A stretch of DNA of 64,000 bases from Galeruca laticollis. Taxonomy: Eukaryota; Arthropoda; Insecta; Coleoptera; Chrysomelidae. Location of the stretch: NCBI GenBank assembly GCA_963921935.1, contig OY998175.1, positions 262,377,709 to 262,441,708 on the forward strand, given 5' to 3'. Below the pieces are notes generated by a model. The model was not told where the DNA came from. It ran no database searches and saw only the letters and a program-made list of their open reading frames with translations. The translations under genes and the position numbers were made by a program. Positions 30,497 to 42,146 of this stretch are shown here, in pieces. Within the stretch, counting starts at the first letter, position 1, and the number at the start of each line of letters is the position of its first letter.

Positions 30497-31570
30497 CTTT
30501 AGGTATCCTCACAAAAAGAAGTCTAGTGGGTTCAGGTCTGGAGATCTTGCAGGCCAAGCAAATTCCACAAATCTTCCTAATACTCGTCCATTAGAAGTTT
30601 GCAGTAGATTTTCTCGAACATTTCTGATACTATGACATGCTGTCTCATCATGTTGGTACCCTATGCGTTGTCTTTCTATCATTGGTAGGTTATCAATAAA
30701 ATCGGAAATTTTATTATTCAAAAATTCTAAGTAACGTTCATAATTCATAGTATTTCTGTCCAACTATTCTATCTTTAAATATTTCACACCATACATTAGT
30801 TTTAAAACAATATTGGCCGTGACATTTGTATACCAGCGGCGATGTTGTGAGCTAACTGTCTTATTAGAAGTAAACGTTGCTTCGTCTGAAGTATGCACCG
30901 TTCCATATAATGATTATCTTCTAACTCTCCTTGGAACCAAGTACAAAATCCAATCCTTTTATTAAAATCTTCGGGTCTTAGGATTTGAATGAACTGTGGT
31001 TTGTAGGGTTTAAATTTGTAAAATTTTAGATATTTGCAATACATCTTTACTTACACTGAATGCCGACCTTTTCCTTATCGAACCTTTAGGATTTTCTACT
31101 GCTTGGAGCATTATTTGGTTTTAAATATCTTTAGTCGCGATCCATGACTGATGTTTTTTCCATTGAGTTCCTTCACTTGAACTGTTTGACTAGTGGGGCA
31201 TTACCAACCTCCGCTCCAAGGTGGATGCTTAACACTTTACAGCTACTTTGGTGGTGATCGCCGCCGCCGGTAGGTAAGTCTCGCGGTGTACCTCCACTTG
31301 CTAAGGCAATTCTCATAGGACTGGCCTCCTCGTCCAAAAATTACGAGCACATACCGTTCGTGGCAGGTATACCGAAATGATATTCACAACGAACGGGCAA
31401 TTTTTCGCGTTACAATTTTACTAATTGTTGCAAAATGTACCTTTTTAACGGGACGTCTGTTATTGAATATTACAGCAGCTTCCTTCCCTATAGGTTTTGT
31501 AGTTACGAGTATGTCCGACAATTAGTACAATTTCAATTTTTTCGTCAAGAGTAAATTTCAACGGCATTTT
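30497..31570 (-). pseudogene. Mariner-type transposase relic
   Basis: The N-terminus (ATG about 31566) reads MPLKFTLDEKIEIVLIVG, then after a shift EAAVIFNNRRPVKK: a DNA-binding helix-turn-helix start. About 200-250 bases of GC-rich foreign DNA follow (31150-31400). Coding resumes with NNAPSS/AVENPKGSIRKRSAFSVS, then YKFKPYKPQFIQILRPEDF and GELEDNHYMERC (31044-30802). The first catalytic motif is lost in a frameshift. The last block (30763-30509) has YLEFLNNKISDFIDNLP, QHDETACHS (second Asp) and WPARSPDLNPLDFFL (third). Same broad group as the 16025-18467 transposase but clearly divergent. Confidence 0.8.
31150..31400. other. GC-rich insert of unknown origin within the mariner relic
   Basis: Contains GATCGCCGCCGCCGGTAGG and GTCTCGCGGTGTACCTCC, unlike the A+T-rich surroundings. 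It interrupts transposase homology. I could not match it to a SINE, tRNA or LINE end. Confidence 0.4.
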
Positions 31571-31929
31571 TGCTACTTCTTAAAGAACAATTAATACACA
31601 CTGACGTTTTTAATTTTGTTAACATGTCATTTTCAGAGCCATCTTCGTTCATTTTTGTGTATTACAGTAGATAATACATTATTCTGTTGGGTATTACTTA
31701 TTTATTACATATTTAAGTTCATTGCTAAGGTATTCCAAATCACCTAATAAACATTTGAGGTGTGTTGGCTTATCAAATAAGATAAACGTTGACGTGTTCC
31801 AGAACTAAAATTTGCAAAATTTAAGTTGAAATTTTGGTCAAAATATTCCTATTATTCTTCTGCAATTTTTGGACACACTGTTCATCTGATATCAAAAGTG
31901 AATAACTGAATATTATTATTTTTGAAAAC

Positions 31930-32025
31930 AGAGATTTTCATAAAGAATAACTTTTTTTCGTAAAACTGACAATAAAAAAAGTTTCCCATATCCTGCTAAC
32001 TTTTTCAGACATACTGTGTATTACA
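31930..32025. repeat. Mariner-like terminal sequence
   Basis: AATAACTTTTTTTCGTAAAAC ... AGTTTCCCATAT ... TCAGACATACTGTG follows the same pattern as the right TIR at 21575-21633 (AATAACTG ... AGTTTTCCATAT ... GAGACATACTCG). It may be the right end of the relic at 30497-31570. Confidence 0.45.
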
Positions 32026-32069
32026 TATACTATATATAAGCAGAAGTAATAATCATAGAAATTCTAGAA

Positions 32070-32145
32070 AATTGACAATTCTTTCGATATTACTTAATAT
32101 CATCGTCAGAAAGACAAAAGTTACATTTCATGTGATGCCTAACTC
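32070..32145 (-). mobile_element. Penelope-like element 3' end
   Basis: The minus strand reads CATGAAATGTAACTTTTGTC then TTCTGACGATGATATTAAG and AATATCGAAAGAATTG. It closely parallels 51460-51520 at the end of the Penelope-like copy there. Confidence 0.55.
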
Positions 32146-32149
32146 CGGT

Positions 32150-32660
32150 TTAATAATTATTTTTGGTTAGACCAAGAAGGAGAAGGAGAAGATATGATAT
32201 TACGATTATTAGAGCTTAGATATTATTAGCACTAGGGGGATATACTGGATATTTTTTTGTCATTTAAGATAAGAGTTACTGTGTAATAATATAGGAAACC
32301 AGGAAAATCATATCTGCGTGTCATTACAATTATTACTGAAGAAGATAGTTTAAAAGTGGAGAACTCCCATTGTTTTCATGATGCTACCGAGGCCGTCAAT
32401 TGAACCTGGTTTGATCGTATGTGAAGGATAAATAGTTTGTAATTTCCGTTATGCCGATTATATTTTTCTCTATTCATAATTAACGTGCCCGGCTACTGTG
32501 GCCACTTGCACAGGTGCGATTACAAGATTGACAATATAATTTGTATAAGGTTCATTCATTCAATATATCCGTACACAATTACACAATTGTTCTATAGTTT
32601 ATATGTTGCACATCTCTGAGAAACTGAAGAAGGTAAGTAATTTGTATCGAGTTGTTTAGG
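32150..32660. other. No gene recognised
   Basis: Non-coding spacer at the 3' side of the LINE that follows; may include its 3' untranslated region. Confidence 0.45.
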
Positions 32661-35600
32661 ACATCTTTGTAGTTCTGGCTGAGCTAAAACTGTCTTTTGG
32701 TGGCATATTTCTGACAGTCCGGCAAGATATATTTCAAGGTAAGGTTGGAGTTGCCGTTAGAGCAAACGGGTTTGAAGGTATTAGACATTAGGTATCCATG
32801 GGTAGGTTTTGAATAACCTATTCGAACTCTTCCCACCACAGATAATTCTTGCCTTGAGAGACAAGAAAACAACATGGTTGAGGATGACATATCGAGTGTT
32901 GTATTTGGCGTAAGGATACGCTGGCAGAGTCCCAATTCTGCTGTCATGTTACTTTGGCTTTTGATTTGAAATGTGATTTTGAATCCTTACAAATTGTGGA
33001 TTGTCGTTAACGGTAAATTTAGAAGCAGTTTTTGCCTGTTGGTTTGCAAGTTCGTTGCCTACGATGCCAATGTGGGAAGGTAACCAAATTATAGAACCTG
33101 GTATATTTAGGGATGTGATGAGTTGGTATGAGTCATGGATATATTGAACAATAGGGTGTTTGGTAAATATATTTTGGATGGATGAAATTGACGCGAGTGA
33201 ATATGTGCATATGGTAACGAGCTTATGAGGTGGGGAGATAAAATTTATGGCCAAGATTATGTTGAATAGTTCGCCTGTGTGAATACTACATGTTGATGGG
33301 ATTAGGGAAGATTTGATAGAAGTTCATGATGTTGTAACAGCGCAGCCTACTCCAGTTTCATTTTTGGATGCATCAGTGTATAAGACTAAGCCAAAGTCAC
33401 AGTTAGTTATGATTTCATTTGAAGCATTTTTAATTATTTTTTTGGGTTTTGTGTGTTTGTGGTATCTCATAGGGGATATTTTAAATTTAGGGAGGTTAAT
33501 AGTCCATGAAGGAGTAGAGGGGATAGGAAGAGGACTTGTTTGTGAGGTAACGCCGTCTAGTAGCTGCGATGAAATCAATGAGATCGGTTTTATTATTAGT
33601 ATGGTTGAGGAGTTGTGTGGATTGTTAGAAGTTGTTGTAAATAGAGTGTAGACAGGATTGTATGGGTTAGACGATACAGAGGCAGCGTAAGAAATCAGAA
33701 GTTGGTGTCGTCTAATCCAAAGCAAAGGCTCATTAGCTTCGCAATAAAGGCTCTCTGTAGGGCTAGATCGAAAAGCACCAAGACAAAGACGTAAAGCTGT
33801 ATTATGCACCGAGTTTAAGAGGTCGAGGTCTGATTTGGTGGCAGAGATATATATGTGACAACCATAATCTAATTTTGAACGAATAAGGGCCCTGTGAATT
33901 TTAAGAAGAGAATTTCAGTCTTCTCCTCAGTGGTAATGCAAGAGTGTTTTAATAACGTTCATTATTTTGAAGCAGTCGCCTTTGATTTCCCGAATACGTT
34001 GTTTCCAATTGAGACGAGAGTCAAATGTTAGGCCTTGTATTCTACAGTGATCCACGACAGGAAGATGTACGTTATCAATGAAGATACTAGAAGATATTGT
34101 GGGTGTTATCTAACAAATTTAATGATTTTAGATTTTGTTTGCGATAAAGTTAATGCTAAGTGACTTACATTTTTACTTAGGGTGTTTACTGCTGACTAAA
34201 TTAGATTAGATGTATTTGACATAAACATGCCATGACTGTAAACAACTAGATCGCCTGCATATAAGGCAAACTTGATGGGAGGAAGGAGATCAGAGCAAAT
34301 ATCGTTGATAGCCAGATTGAATAGAGTGTGGAATATAACCGACCCTTGGGGAACTCCATTCCTCTGGTCATAGGTTGACGAGAAAATACCATTACCAAAG
34401 ACTTTGATTGATCTTGAAGATAGGAAATTCTTAATAAAATGGAATATGTGTCCGGAGATATTAAGTCACGTTGATTAATTTAGTATTTACTGTCTGCTAA
34501 CAGTATGAAAAGCGCCGTTAATATCGAATAAAGCTGCAATGACTGCTTGTTTTCTGTTCATAACCCCAGAGATATGAGATTGAAGAAGGACTGGGTTGTC
34601 TTGAGTCGAAATCCTAATTGTTCTTTTGAGATAACATTATATTTATCAAAAACCCAGAAGAGCCGTTTATTAACCACCGTTTCTAATAATTTACACATAG
34701 TACAAGTTAGTGATATAGGATGGAAATGGAGCCTGTTCAGGTTTTTTAATGGGAATTATCGTGGATGTCCGCCATTAGTTAGGGAATTGGTTGGTGGGCC
34801 ATATTAAATTGTAAATTTATAGGAGCATACCTAAACCTATGTTGGAAAGTTTTTTGAGAAATATATACGGGATGTCATCAGGACCAGAGGTAGTGTTTTT
34901 GCAGCTATTGAGAGCCGAGGAAAGCTCTAAGTAAGAGACAGCTCTAAGTAAGAAAATGGGCAGTTAAGAGAAGTAATATCTCCAGATTTTGACACAGTAC
35001 ATGGGGAAGGAGCTTTATCTGAATAAGTAAGTGTAGAATTAACTTTACTTTGAAATTCTAATTCAAAGTTTTCTGCCAGTATATTGCTGATTTCTTAATT
35101 TTTATTAACTAATGTATTATTATAGATAAGATAGGGAATTTTGAAATTCGGATTGTTTCCTTGTATTTGCCGAATTTGATCCCAAAGTTGGGAGAGATTT
35201 GTGTTCACATTTATGGCGTATACTCAATTTCTTCAGGAATATATTTTGCTATGTTTTACGATATTGCGTGTTTTGGCTCTGGCTCTCTTGAGACTAGTAA
35301 GATTTTCTTGTGTCTTATGTCTACGATACATATTTGATGCCATTTTTTTGTTGATTTATAGCACTTTCACAGCAGGAGTTCCACTATGGCACAGTTTTTT
35401 GCTTATGTGAAATAATTGAAATATTTTTTCTACCAATTTGCAGATTGGCACCTGAGAGTATAGCATCTGTTATTTTTAAAATGTTATAGTTCATATTATC
35501 AGGGAAAGATAATGCAGATAAGTTGGTTTCAGCTTGAGACGTATAACTAGTACAGTCGGCAGTATTAAAGCGCCAATACCATCTCGATAAAGTATCATTA

Positions 35601-36270
35601 TGGCTGGGGATATTGGAGGATAGTGGGATAGTGAATGGTATCATAAAGATCATTAGCAGTATGCTAATTTAGTAAAGGAACAAATTTAGGGTCACTAAAA
35701 CTAAGATGAATAGAGGAGAAGGTACCAGAGGAGAAATTCAAGTGTGTATTTGAGCCGGTGTTAAGCAGGCAAGAACCTGTACAATTGATCACATTTTCGA
35801 AAGTTTTCCCTTTGCCGATGGTGTCATTGGATCCCCATATTGTATTGTGGGCATTAAATTCACCAACTAGAATGAAATATTGAGGGAATTGGTAAATTAG
35901 GTTTAGAAGTTTTATTTCTTTTAAAGGGTAATTAGGAGGGATATATAAGCCGCAGACAGTGAGTTTGTTTGTACACCAGGTGGAAACTGAAATAGCTTCA
36001 AGATCAGCAGTGATATGGAGCGGAGTTGAAAATCGTTCTCCAGATATGAAAATTGAGGTGCCACCACTAGCCCTTGCGCAGTTGGTGCGAACATAATGAT
36101 AACCTTCGTAGTTTTTTAGTTTAGGAAGTCTATTTTAGAGTTAGTTTCTTATAAACACAGGATTTCAGGTTGTTCGTCTGATATTATTTGTTGAGTTCTT
36201 TCCAAGCGGGGAGAGAATCCATCACAATTCCATTGAATAACTTTGAATGGTTGAAGAAGTTAGTTGTTAA
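32661..36270 (-). pseudogene. LINE ORF2 relic: endonuclease, RT, RNase H (I/Jockey group)
   Basis: The endonuclease starts near 36245 (VIQWNCDGFSPRLERTQQII), with VGEFNAHNTIWGS at about 35860. RT: NGVPQGSVIFHTLFNLAIND (about 34350), then YAGDLVVYS at about 34255, where YADD is expected, so one catalytic Asp is Gly. The thumb region (33809-33500) has NTALRLCLGAFRSSPTESLY. RNase H: LYTDASKNETGVGCAV (about 33350), CTYSLASI (expected CTDS; Asp to Tyr), IIWLPSHIGIVGNELANQQAK (D to N in the last motif). The C-terminus (32947-32684) has RIGYSKPTHGYLMSN and a cysteine cluster ending LPDCQKY. Many stops and frameshifts; dead in both RT and RNase H. Confidence 0.8.
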
Positions 36271-36470
36271 GAGCATTGTGAGAGAGGATAATTGAGTTCT
36301 TCATCAGTTTGACTATCAGAAGAAACGCTCGTCCTTCGATATTTCTTGTTGATCTACTTGTATGTTTTGTTGTGGTTCCTCTTAATTTTCTTGTGTCTCA
36401 TTTGTTAGTAGAGAGGGTTGATCTAAGTTCACCTGTTCCAATATTTCTTCAATAAATGTGGATATTTATG
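36271..36470 (-). other. Coding-like tail of uncertain ownership next to the gypsy insertion
   Basis: The minus strand gives STFIEEILEQVNLDQPSLL and TNETQEN before stops. If the gypsy element is removed, this continues in the same frame as SDFVIEDI of the older gypsy pol at 42147 onward. It may be gypsy sequence between RNase H and integrase, or the end of the LINE ORF1. I cannot decide. Confidence 0.4.
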
Positions 36471-36474
36471 GTAT

Positions 36475-36946
36475 TGTAATGTTTTTCTTATTTAATTAAA
36501 CTTTTTATCAGGCATGGGTGGAATAAATTTATACACACACGTTATGTCTATTAACTCAATTCATTTATTCACTACACTACTAACTAATTTATAATATATA
36601 CACAGTATATTCACTTACATTAATTTATATAAACACTTCCCTATTTACTTGTTCGCTGCTTATATCACGAGATCACTTTATAAACTAAATTTCTCTCGCT
36701 GGTCGGTCCTTTATATAGTAGTGCCTTTTTCACTAGATATTTCTAGATTGCGGCTTACACAGAACCAATTGGCTCTATGGCATTTTCTAGATAAGACTGG
36801 TTACAAAACAATGTAAAGATAAGATAGGCACAAAAAATCGTAAACAGTTCTAAGAAAACCCTGCCCAGCTGCCATAATTTTAACTTTCATACATGGCTTA
36901 GGCAGAGTCGGATTCTGGGTCTACACTAGTGTGCTATTTCGTAACA
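36475..36946 (-). repeat. gypsy 3' LTR
   Basis: 472 bp; near match to 41664-42142. Next to it on the element side the minus strand has the purine tract AAGGAGAGGGTAA (36947-36960). The right-hand LTR has an extra tandem AACTATGTCAA/TATGAGATAGTCAC duplication at about 41970-42025. Confidence 0.9.
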
Positions 36947-37440
36947 TTACCCTCTCCTTAAATGGGAGTTCCTCCTGAAACTTTTGTGTAGCCGAGACCG
37001 GATGTTTGAATCGGCAACTGGCCTCATTTCTACACTCTCTGATCTTATGGAAATAACAGGGCACCGTCTTCATCGGATACTGATAACCTCTAGCATATTC
37101 ATGACGACTGGCCAATCCAACTGGTTACTTGCTATCTTAGACATAGCCAGTTTCTTCACGCTGGATTCTAGCACATGGCCTCGGAGGTTTCGAAGTGCTT
37201 CCCACACATCGCGGTAGGTAGATCGATCTTGAAATTCATTTTAAGTTACCACGTAGAAGACGTACCGCGAATTATGTTTCAGTTTCAGTGTCTTGCAAGG
37301 GGCTGGAATCTGGTCTTCATGTTTTTCTAATTGCCCGAACTTCTTTCGAAAGACGGATGCCAACCCTCGTGCGTTCTTGAGACGAGGGGGGATCTTGTAT
37401 GCCAGTGAAGAAACTTCCGGCAGAGTGAACAAATCTTGTC
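36921..37440 (-). pseudogene. Extra 3' ORF of the gypsy element with CCCH zinc finger
   Basis: Lies after integrase and before the 3' LTR, where some gypsy elements carry env. One frame (37432-37241 and on past a TAA) reads TYRDVWEALRNLRGHVLES and VKKLAMSKIASNQLDWPVV. A neighbouring frame (37115-36921) reads YPMKTVPCYFHKIREC, giving Cys-x7-Cys-x5-Cys-x3-His at 37002-37058, the spacing of an RNA-binding CCCH finger. It continues EELPFKERVMLRNSTLV into the LTR. A frameshift near 37070-37080 probably joins the two. No signal peptide or membrane segment, so not an envelope protein. Function unknown. Confidence 0.6.
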
Positions 37441-37553
37441 GTTTTTATGAAGTGACTCCATATCTAGCTTTCCCGGTACCTCCATACGCGCCCATAATAT
37501 TATCGAAGGTAGGGTCAGACACATCTGGAATATGGTTTACCCCTTTCTCTAGG

Positions 37554-38350
37554 TCATGGTCTCATTCGAATGACGCTAGTCGGTTTTGGAGAACTCTTTT
37601 TGGTTTTCCGTTTGGGATCTTGCTCATACGATATATAACATATTTGATCCTTTTCTTGATTAAGTATGGACCTTACCAGGATTTTTGAAATTTTGGAGAA
37701 AAATCCTTTTCTTCTCGTCGGGTTATGTAGACATACTTTGTCCCCTTCCTTGAAACCGCCTACTGTGGCCTGCGTGTCGTACCAACATTTCATTCTGTCG
37801 TTGGCAACTTTAAGATTTGTTCGAACTAATTCATGAATATCGGCCAATTGGATCTCGTAGTCTTCTGCTAGGCCGACATCCAAACTCCAAGTCATAAGGG
37901 AGCCGCATTTTGCGTCCAAACAGGATTTTTGCAGGTGTTTCACTCGTAGACTCATTCATGGCCGATCAGTAAGCCAATGCAAATACGGAAAGATACTGGT
38001 CCCAATCTCTCTGATGACTGGAAACTACTTTGAATAGTTATTTTCCAATAATCCTGTTCATTCTCTTGATCATTCCATTTGACTGTGGATGTAATGCTGT
38101 TGTTCTGGTCTTCTCCATTCCCAGCTTGTCGCAAATCGCAAAGGGTTTTCTTCACTCCCAGATGACTTCTCGATGAAGTGTCGTGTAACTTCTTCAGTAC
38201 TTCAGCTACTCTCGCTCTCGGGATAACTAGCTGTCTCTTCATCTCGGAACCATCATCGTTTTCAAGGACTCTTTTCAACAGCTCTTCTTCCAGGAAAAGG
38301 GAGTTCCACTGAGCCCAATATCCCTTGAGTGTCGATGAAAATCTTGACAC
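37554..38350 (-). pseudogene. gypsy integrase remnant
   Basis: The zinc-binding region (LHDTSSRSHLGVKKTL, about 38200) is followed directly by material from late in the catalytic core in a shifted frame (KLGMEKTRTT-like, then DWDQYL-like). The first part of the core with its catalytic Asp is therefore deleted. The C-terminal block (37955-37554) reads IQLADIHELVRTNLKVAND, YDTQATVGGFKEGDKVCLHN and TRRKGFFSKI, typical of the gypsy integrase C-terminal domain. Not functional. Confidence 0.8.
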
Positions 38351-38403
38351 TTCTTGCCATGTATGTCGCTTCCTTACATTGCCGGATCATCTTCAGGTGA
38401 GAA

Positions 38404-40290
38404 TCATTCTCTGGATCTTCTCTGATCCGGGTGGGTGACCCTTCCTCGTTGACTAAAGTAGTTCTTGAAACTGCAGCTTCCGTAGATTCCGACTTGTTGC
38501 AGTGGGAGCAGTCTTGGGCACGGCCGTCTGGACAGGGAGTCGGCATTTCGGTGACTCACGCCAGCGTTATGTTCGATGTTGAAGTCGTACTCTTGAAGTC
38601 GTTCAATCCATCTATCGATCTGACCCTCGGGATTCTTGAACTGCATCAAGCACTTGAGTGCTGCATGATCAGTCCGGATTAAGAACTTCTCACCATAGAG
38701 ATACTGGTAAAAGTGTTCCACGCACTTCACTACTGCCAAAAGTTGCCTTTTTGTGACGCAGTAGTTTCGTTCTGGTATGGAGAGGTCTTTACTGGAATAT
38801 CCCAGCACTCTTTTCTTGCCCTCCGTGAATCTGTGAGAGCACTCCTTCAATTCCTACGTTACTTGCGTCAGCGTCAAGAATAACGTCTCCCTCGGGTAAA
38901 GGGTATCCTAATATCGGCGCCATAGTTAAATGCATCTTCAAGGCTGTAAAATCCGATTGACAGTCTTCGTCCCATTGGAAAGGTCTTGCTTCTTCTGTTA
39001 GTCGAGTTAGTGGCTTGGCCATATCTCCATCTTCCTGATAAATTTTCTATGATATGTGCAAAGTCCAAGGAAACTCCTAATTTAATGTTTGTTGGTTGGT
39101 TGCGGCCATTGCTGAATGGAAACAATTTTCTCTGGATCCACCGCCAATCCTTCATTGCTCACTTAATGACCTAGATAGATGACTCGGTTTGGGAACAGCT
39201 GACATTTCTTCGGGTTTAACAAGAGCTGGGCAGCTTGAAGTCGTTTGAGTACGTCCTCCAAATTCTTCAAGTGTTCGTCAAATGTCTTCCCAGTACTACG
39301 ATGTCGTCCAAATAGACCAGGCATGTATTCCATGTCACAGGCGCATTACAGAGCCCGAATGGCATGACATTGAATTGCCATAATACAGAGCCGGTAGTAA
39401 AAGCAGTCTTCTCTTTGTCTTCTGGGTCCATTTCGACTTGCCAATAACCAGACTTCAGGTCTACGGTGGAAAACAATTTGATGCCGGCCAAAATATTTAG
39501 AGTATCGTCAATTCGAGGAAGAAGATATCTGTCTTTCTTCGTCACGTTGATTAGCTGGTGATAATCCACGCAGAATCTCGTAGTTTCATCCTTTTTCTTG
39601 ACGAGCACTACTGGAGACACCCATGGACTGGTATATGGTTCTATTACTTTTTCTTCTGCCATATCTCGAATTATTCTTTCAGCTTCCTCTCTCTTCTCTC
39701 GTGGAAGTCGTCGAGCTGATTGCCTAATTGGCTTAGCATTACCAGTATCGATTTTGTGTTTGACGGCTGATGTTCTACCAGTCTTTACTCCTTTTTGTAC
39801 AAATAGGTCTCGATAATGCAAGAGAATTTTTCTCATTCTCTTTTTTTCAGCTTGATTCAAGGATGGACCTGCTAATGATAACATCTGGTCGAATCTGGCA
39901 TTAGAATTGTCAGTGGTCGTTGTTTGACGAACTATAGACGTCACTGGTACGCAGGATCCTTCTTGATGATAACTGGGTAATCATTTACGTTTATCACACG
40001 TACTGGGATCTTATCCGCCGACGTAACCCATCCCTTTCCAAATAGCATTCCTTTGCCAACCTCTTCGTTGTGGTTCCTTGGCTCCATCATAACCGGTGTA
40101 CCTTCATCCATGATTCCCTGTAGCTGTGCCCAATTGGATTTGTGTCTCACCGTGAACGTTGGCACCCTCACCTGTGACGGTCCGCAGTCGCAGTCCCGTT
40201 GGTAAAAGCTTCTTCTTGGAGTTTATTATTTCTGGTCGCATAATGGATCTAGTTGCTCCATTGTCTACCAGCGATCATGGGTCGGTGCTG
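38404..40290 (-). pseudogene. gypsy protease, reverse transcriptase and RNase H
   Basis: Protease near 40270 keeps LVDNGATRSIM (usual LVDTGAT). A linker (40171-39941) follows. RT (39944-39267) is open for 225 codons with RLPREKREEAERIIRDM, PYTSPWVSPVVLVKKKD, STVDLKSGYWQVEM (catalytic Asp), FGLCNAP and LVYLDDIVVLG (YLDD intact). About 15 residues between FGLCNAPVTW and LVYLDD are missing. The connection and RNase H continue in other frames: QPTNIKLGVSLDF, FQWDEDCQSDFTALK, ILDADASNVGIEGVLSQ, YCVTKRQLLAVVKCVEHF, RTDHAALKCLM and HNAGVSHRNADSLSR. Several frameshifts, but catalytic residues are largely retained. Confidence 0.85.
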
Positions 40291-40311
40291 CCCCCTCGTA
40301 GCCGACCCTTT

Positions 40312-41619
40312 CTATTTTTCCTGTGACTGAGGTTCTTGATTTGCAAGAGTCCTGGGACGCTTACACGAACTATGTACATGCCCTAGCTCGCTACAATTCC
40401 AGTATCTGATTTTTCTCGGCTTCCTGAACATCATACTTTTTATTAAACTGACGAACTGGTCAAATCTGTCTTCGATACCTTTTTCTTGGATGGTACTAAT
40501 TTTGTTATATCCCGAAGCCTTCGTTGCTGCTTCATATTCAAGACCAGCTGTCAATGCGTCAACTAATGTTTTGGGATGGGCTAAACGAAGCGTCCTCTGC
40601 ATATCGGGGTCGCGTAAACCAAAGATAAAGGCCTGAATGCTCGGACATTTCATATTCTCTGGTGCTGATGGATAAGCGAATCGAACTAATTGGGCAATGT
40701 TCATATCATACTCTTGATGGGCTTCGTCACGTTTCTGCCTTCGGTTCTTCAGCTGGGATTGGTAAAAGTGCTCTAGATGTTCGTGGTCATATCGCATGCC
40801 CAACCACTTCTTCAGCTGCTCAAAATAATCTGTTTCTTCGAGTGGTATCGTCTGTAGTACATCTAAGGCATCATCCCGAAGCGCGATAGTTAAGTTCACT
40901 GCCTTCTCTCTTCCGTACCAATTATTCACTCTAGCGGCTGTTTCAAACTGTTTCACATAATTGGTCCACGACATTTTTCCATCGAACGTTGGGGCCTTGA
41001 CTCGGGTAAAACTACCAACGTCTTCTAACTTAGGGTGTGTTTCTGACTTGCAAGGTTTTGTTTGCTCAGTCTTTTTTCCTTCCGCTGGCGTGTCTTGACT
41101 TCTTATATATGTCATCTTTCTTTCAAACTCCTTGATTTTCTCGTCCATCGTTGTGATCTAATTCTCAATTTTCTCGTCCATCGTTGACATCTTATTCTCG
41201 ATTTCAGATTTTAGAGACGAAATTTCATGTTCCACGTCAGCGGCAATGTCGTTTTTTATTAATAAGATATCGGCAGATGTATCGTTCTTCATAGCAGTAA
41301 TCTTCTTGTCTATATTAGCAGAAATGTCGTTCTTCATAGCAGAAATATCGTTTTCCACATTCGTTGAAATCTTCTCTTACATGGCAGAATTATCGTTTTT
41401 CACATTAGTTGAAATCTTTTCTTCCATGGCAGAAATTGACGAGATTAAGGTGGAAGCTTCGTCATTGAATGAAACTGTTTATGGATCAAAGCCGTCATTT
41501 TCCAGTGCCACTTTAAGTATTTTTACATATTCTTTTTTCTTACCGGACGTTTCCAACTCACGCTGTTCCAGTTCTGCTCTTAGTTCCGTCACTTTCAGGT
41601 CGCATACTCTCTTGGCCAT
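40312..41619 (-). pseudogene. gypsy gag: SAP-like start, coiled coil, capsid, broken zinc knuckle
   Basis: One reading frame of 436 codons from ATG 41619 to the stop at 40312, interrupted only by point stops (three seen, near 41495, 41380 and 41158). The N-terminus MAKRVCDLKVTELRAELEQ is SAP-like. A run of repeated heptads (AMKNDISANIDKK, MKNDTSADILLIKND) predicts a coiled coil. The capsid-like part has FDGKMSWTNYVKQFETAARV, YFEQLKKWLGMRY and FIFGLRDPDMQRTLRLAHP. The zinc knuckle reads YWNCSELGHVHSSCKR; the first Cys ligand is Tyr. A nucleic-acid packaging role is expected by family. Confidence 0.85.
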
Positions 41620-41644
41620 TTTTACGTAGCAATTCATTTATACT

Positions 41645-41663
41645 ACCCCACACCTGACACCAA
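41645..41663 (-). promoter_or_regulatory. gypsy primer-binding site, tRNA-Leu type
   Basis: Directly inside the 5' LTR the minus strand reads TTGGTGTCAGGTGTGGGGT. TGGTGTCAG... complements tRNA 3' ends ending CTGACACCA, as in tRNA-Leu. The gypsy element at 5476 has the same motif with small changes. Confidence 0.6.
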
Positions 41664-42142
41664 TGTAATGTTTTTTTACGGGTGGGATAAATTTATACAC
41701 AAACGTTATGTCTACTAACTTAATCTATTTATTCACTGCAGTTTTTACTAATTCATAGAACATATATATAGTATATTCACTTACATTAGTTTATATAAAT
41801 ACTTCACTATTTACTTTTTTGCTGCTTATATCACGAGATCACTTTATAAACTAAATTTCTCTCGCTGGTCGGTCCTTTATATATTAGTTCCTTTTTTACT
41901 AGATAATTCTAGATTGCGGCTTACACAAGAACAATGAGCTCTCTGGCATTTTCTAGATGAGACTGGTCACAAAAACTATGTCAAGATGAGATAGTCACAA
42001 AAACTATGTCAATATGAGATAGTCACAAAAAAATCGTAAACATTTCTTAGACATCCCTGCGCATTCACCATAATTTTAACTTCCAAACATGGCTTAGACA
42101 GAGTCGGATTCAGGGTCTTCACTAGTGTGCTATTTCGTAACA
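41664..42142 (-). repeat. gypsy 5' LTR
   Basis: 479 bp, TG...CA. Contains a TATA-like TATATAAAGGACC in element orientation near 41880. Confidence 0.9.
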
Positions 42143-42146
42143 GTAT

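Larger units (their letters stand above)
36475..42142 (-). mobile_element. Ty3/gypsy retrotransposon with both LTRs and GTAT target duplication
   Basis: 5668 bp. LTRs 36475-36946 (3') and 41664-42142 (5') begin TGTTACGAAATAGCACACTA in element orientation. The 4-bp duplication GTAT flanks exactly (36471-36474 and 42143-42146). A tRNA-Leu-type primer site and a purine tract lie inside the LTRs. Order on the minus strand: gag, protease, RT, RNase H, integrase, extra 3' ORF. Point stops, frameshifts and an integrase deletion make it non-autonomous. Confidence 0.9.

Noticed and set aside
36921..37115. Retroviral-type env in the gypsy 3' ORF position
   Set aside because: No signal peptide, furin-like site or membrane segment; the visible feature is a CCCH finger.
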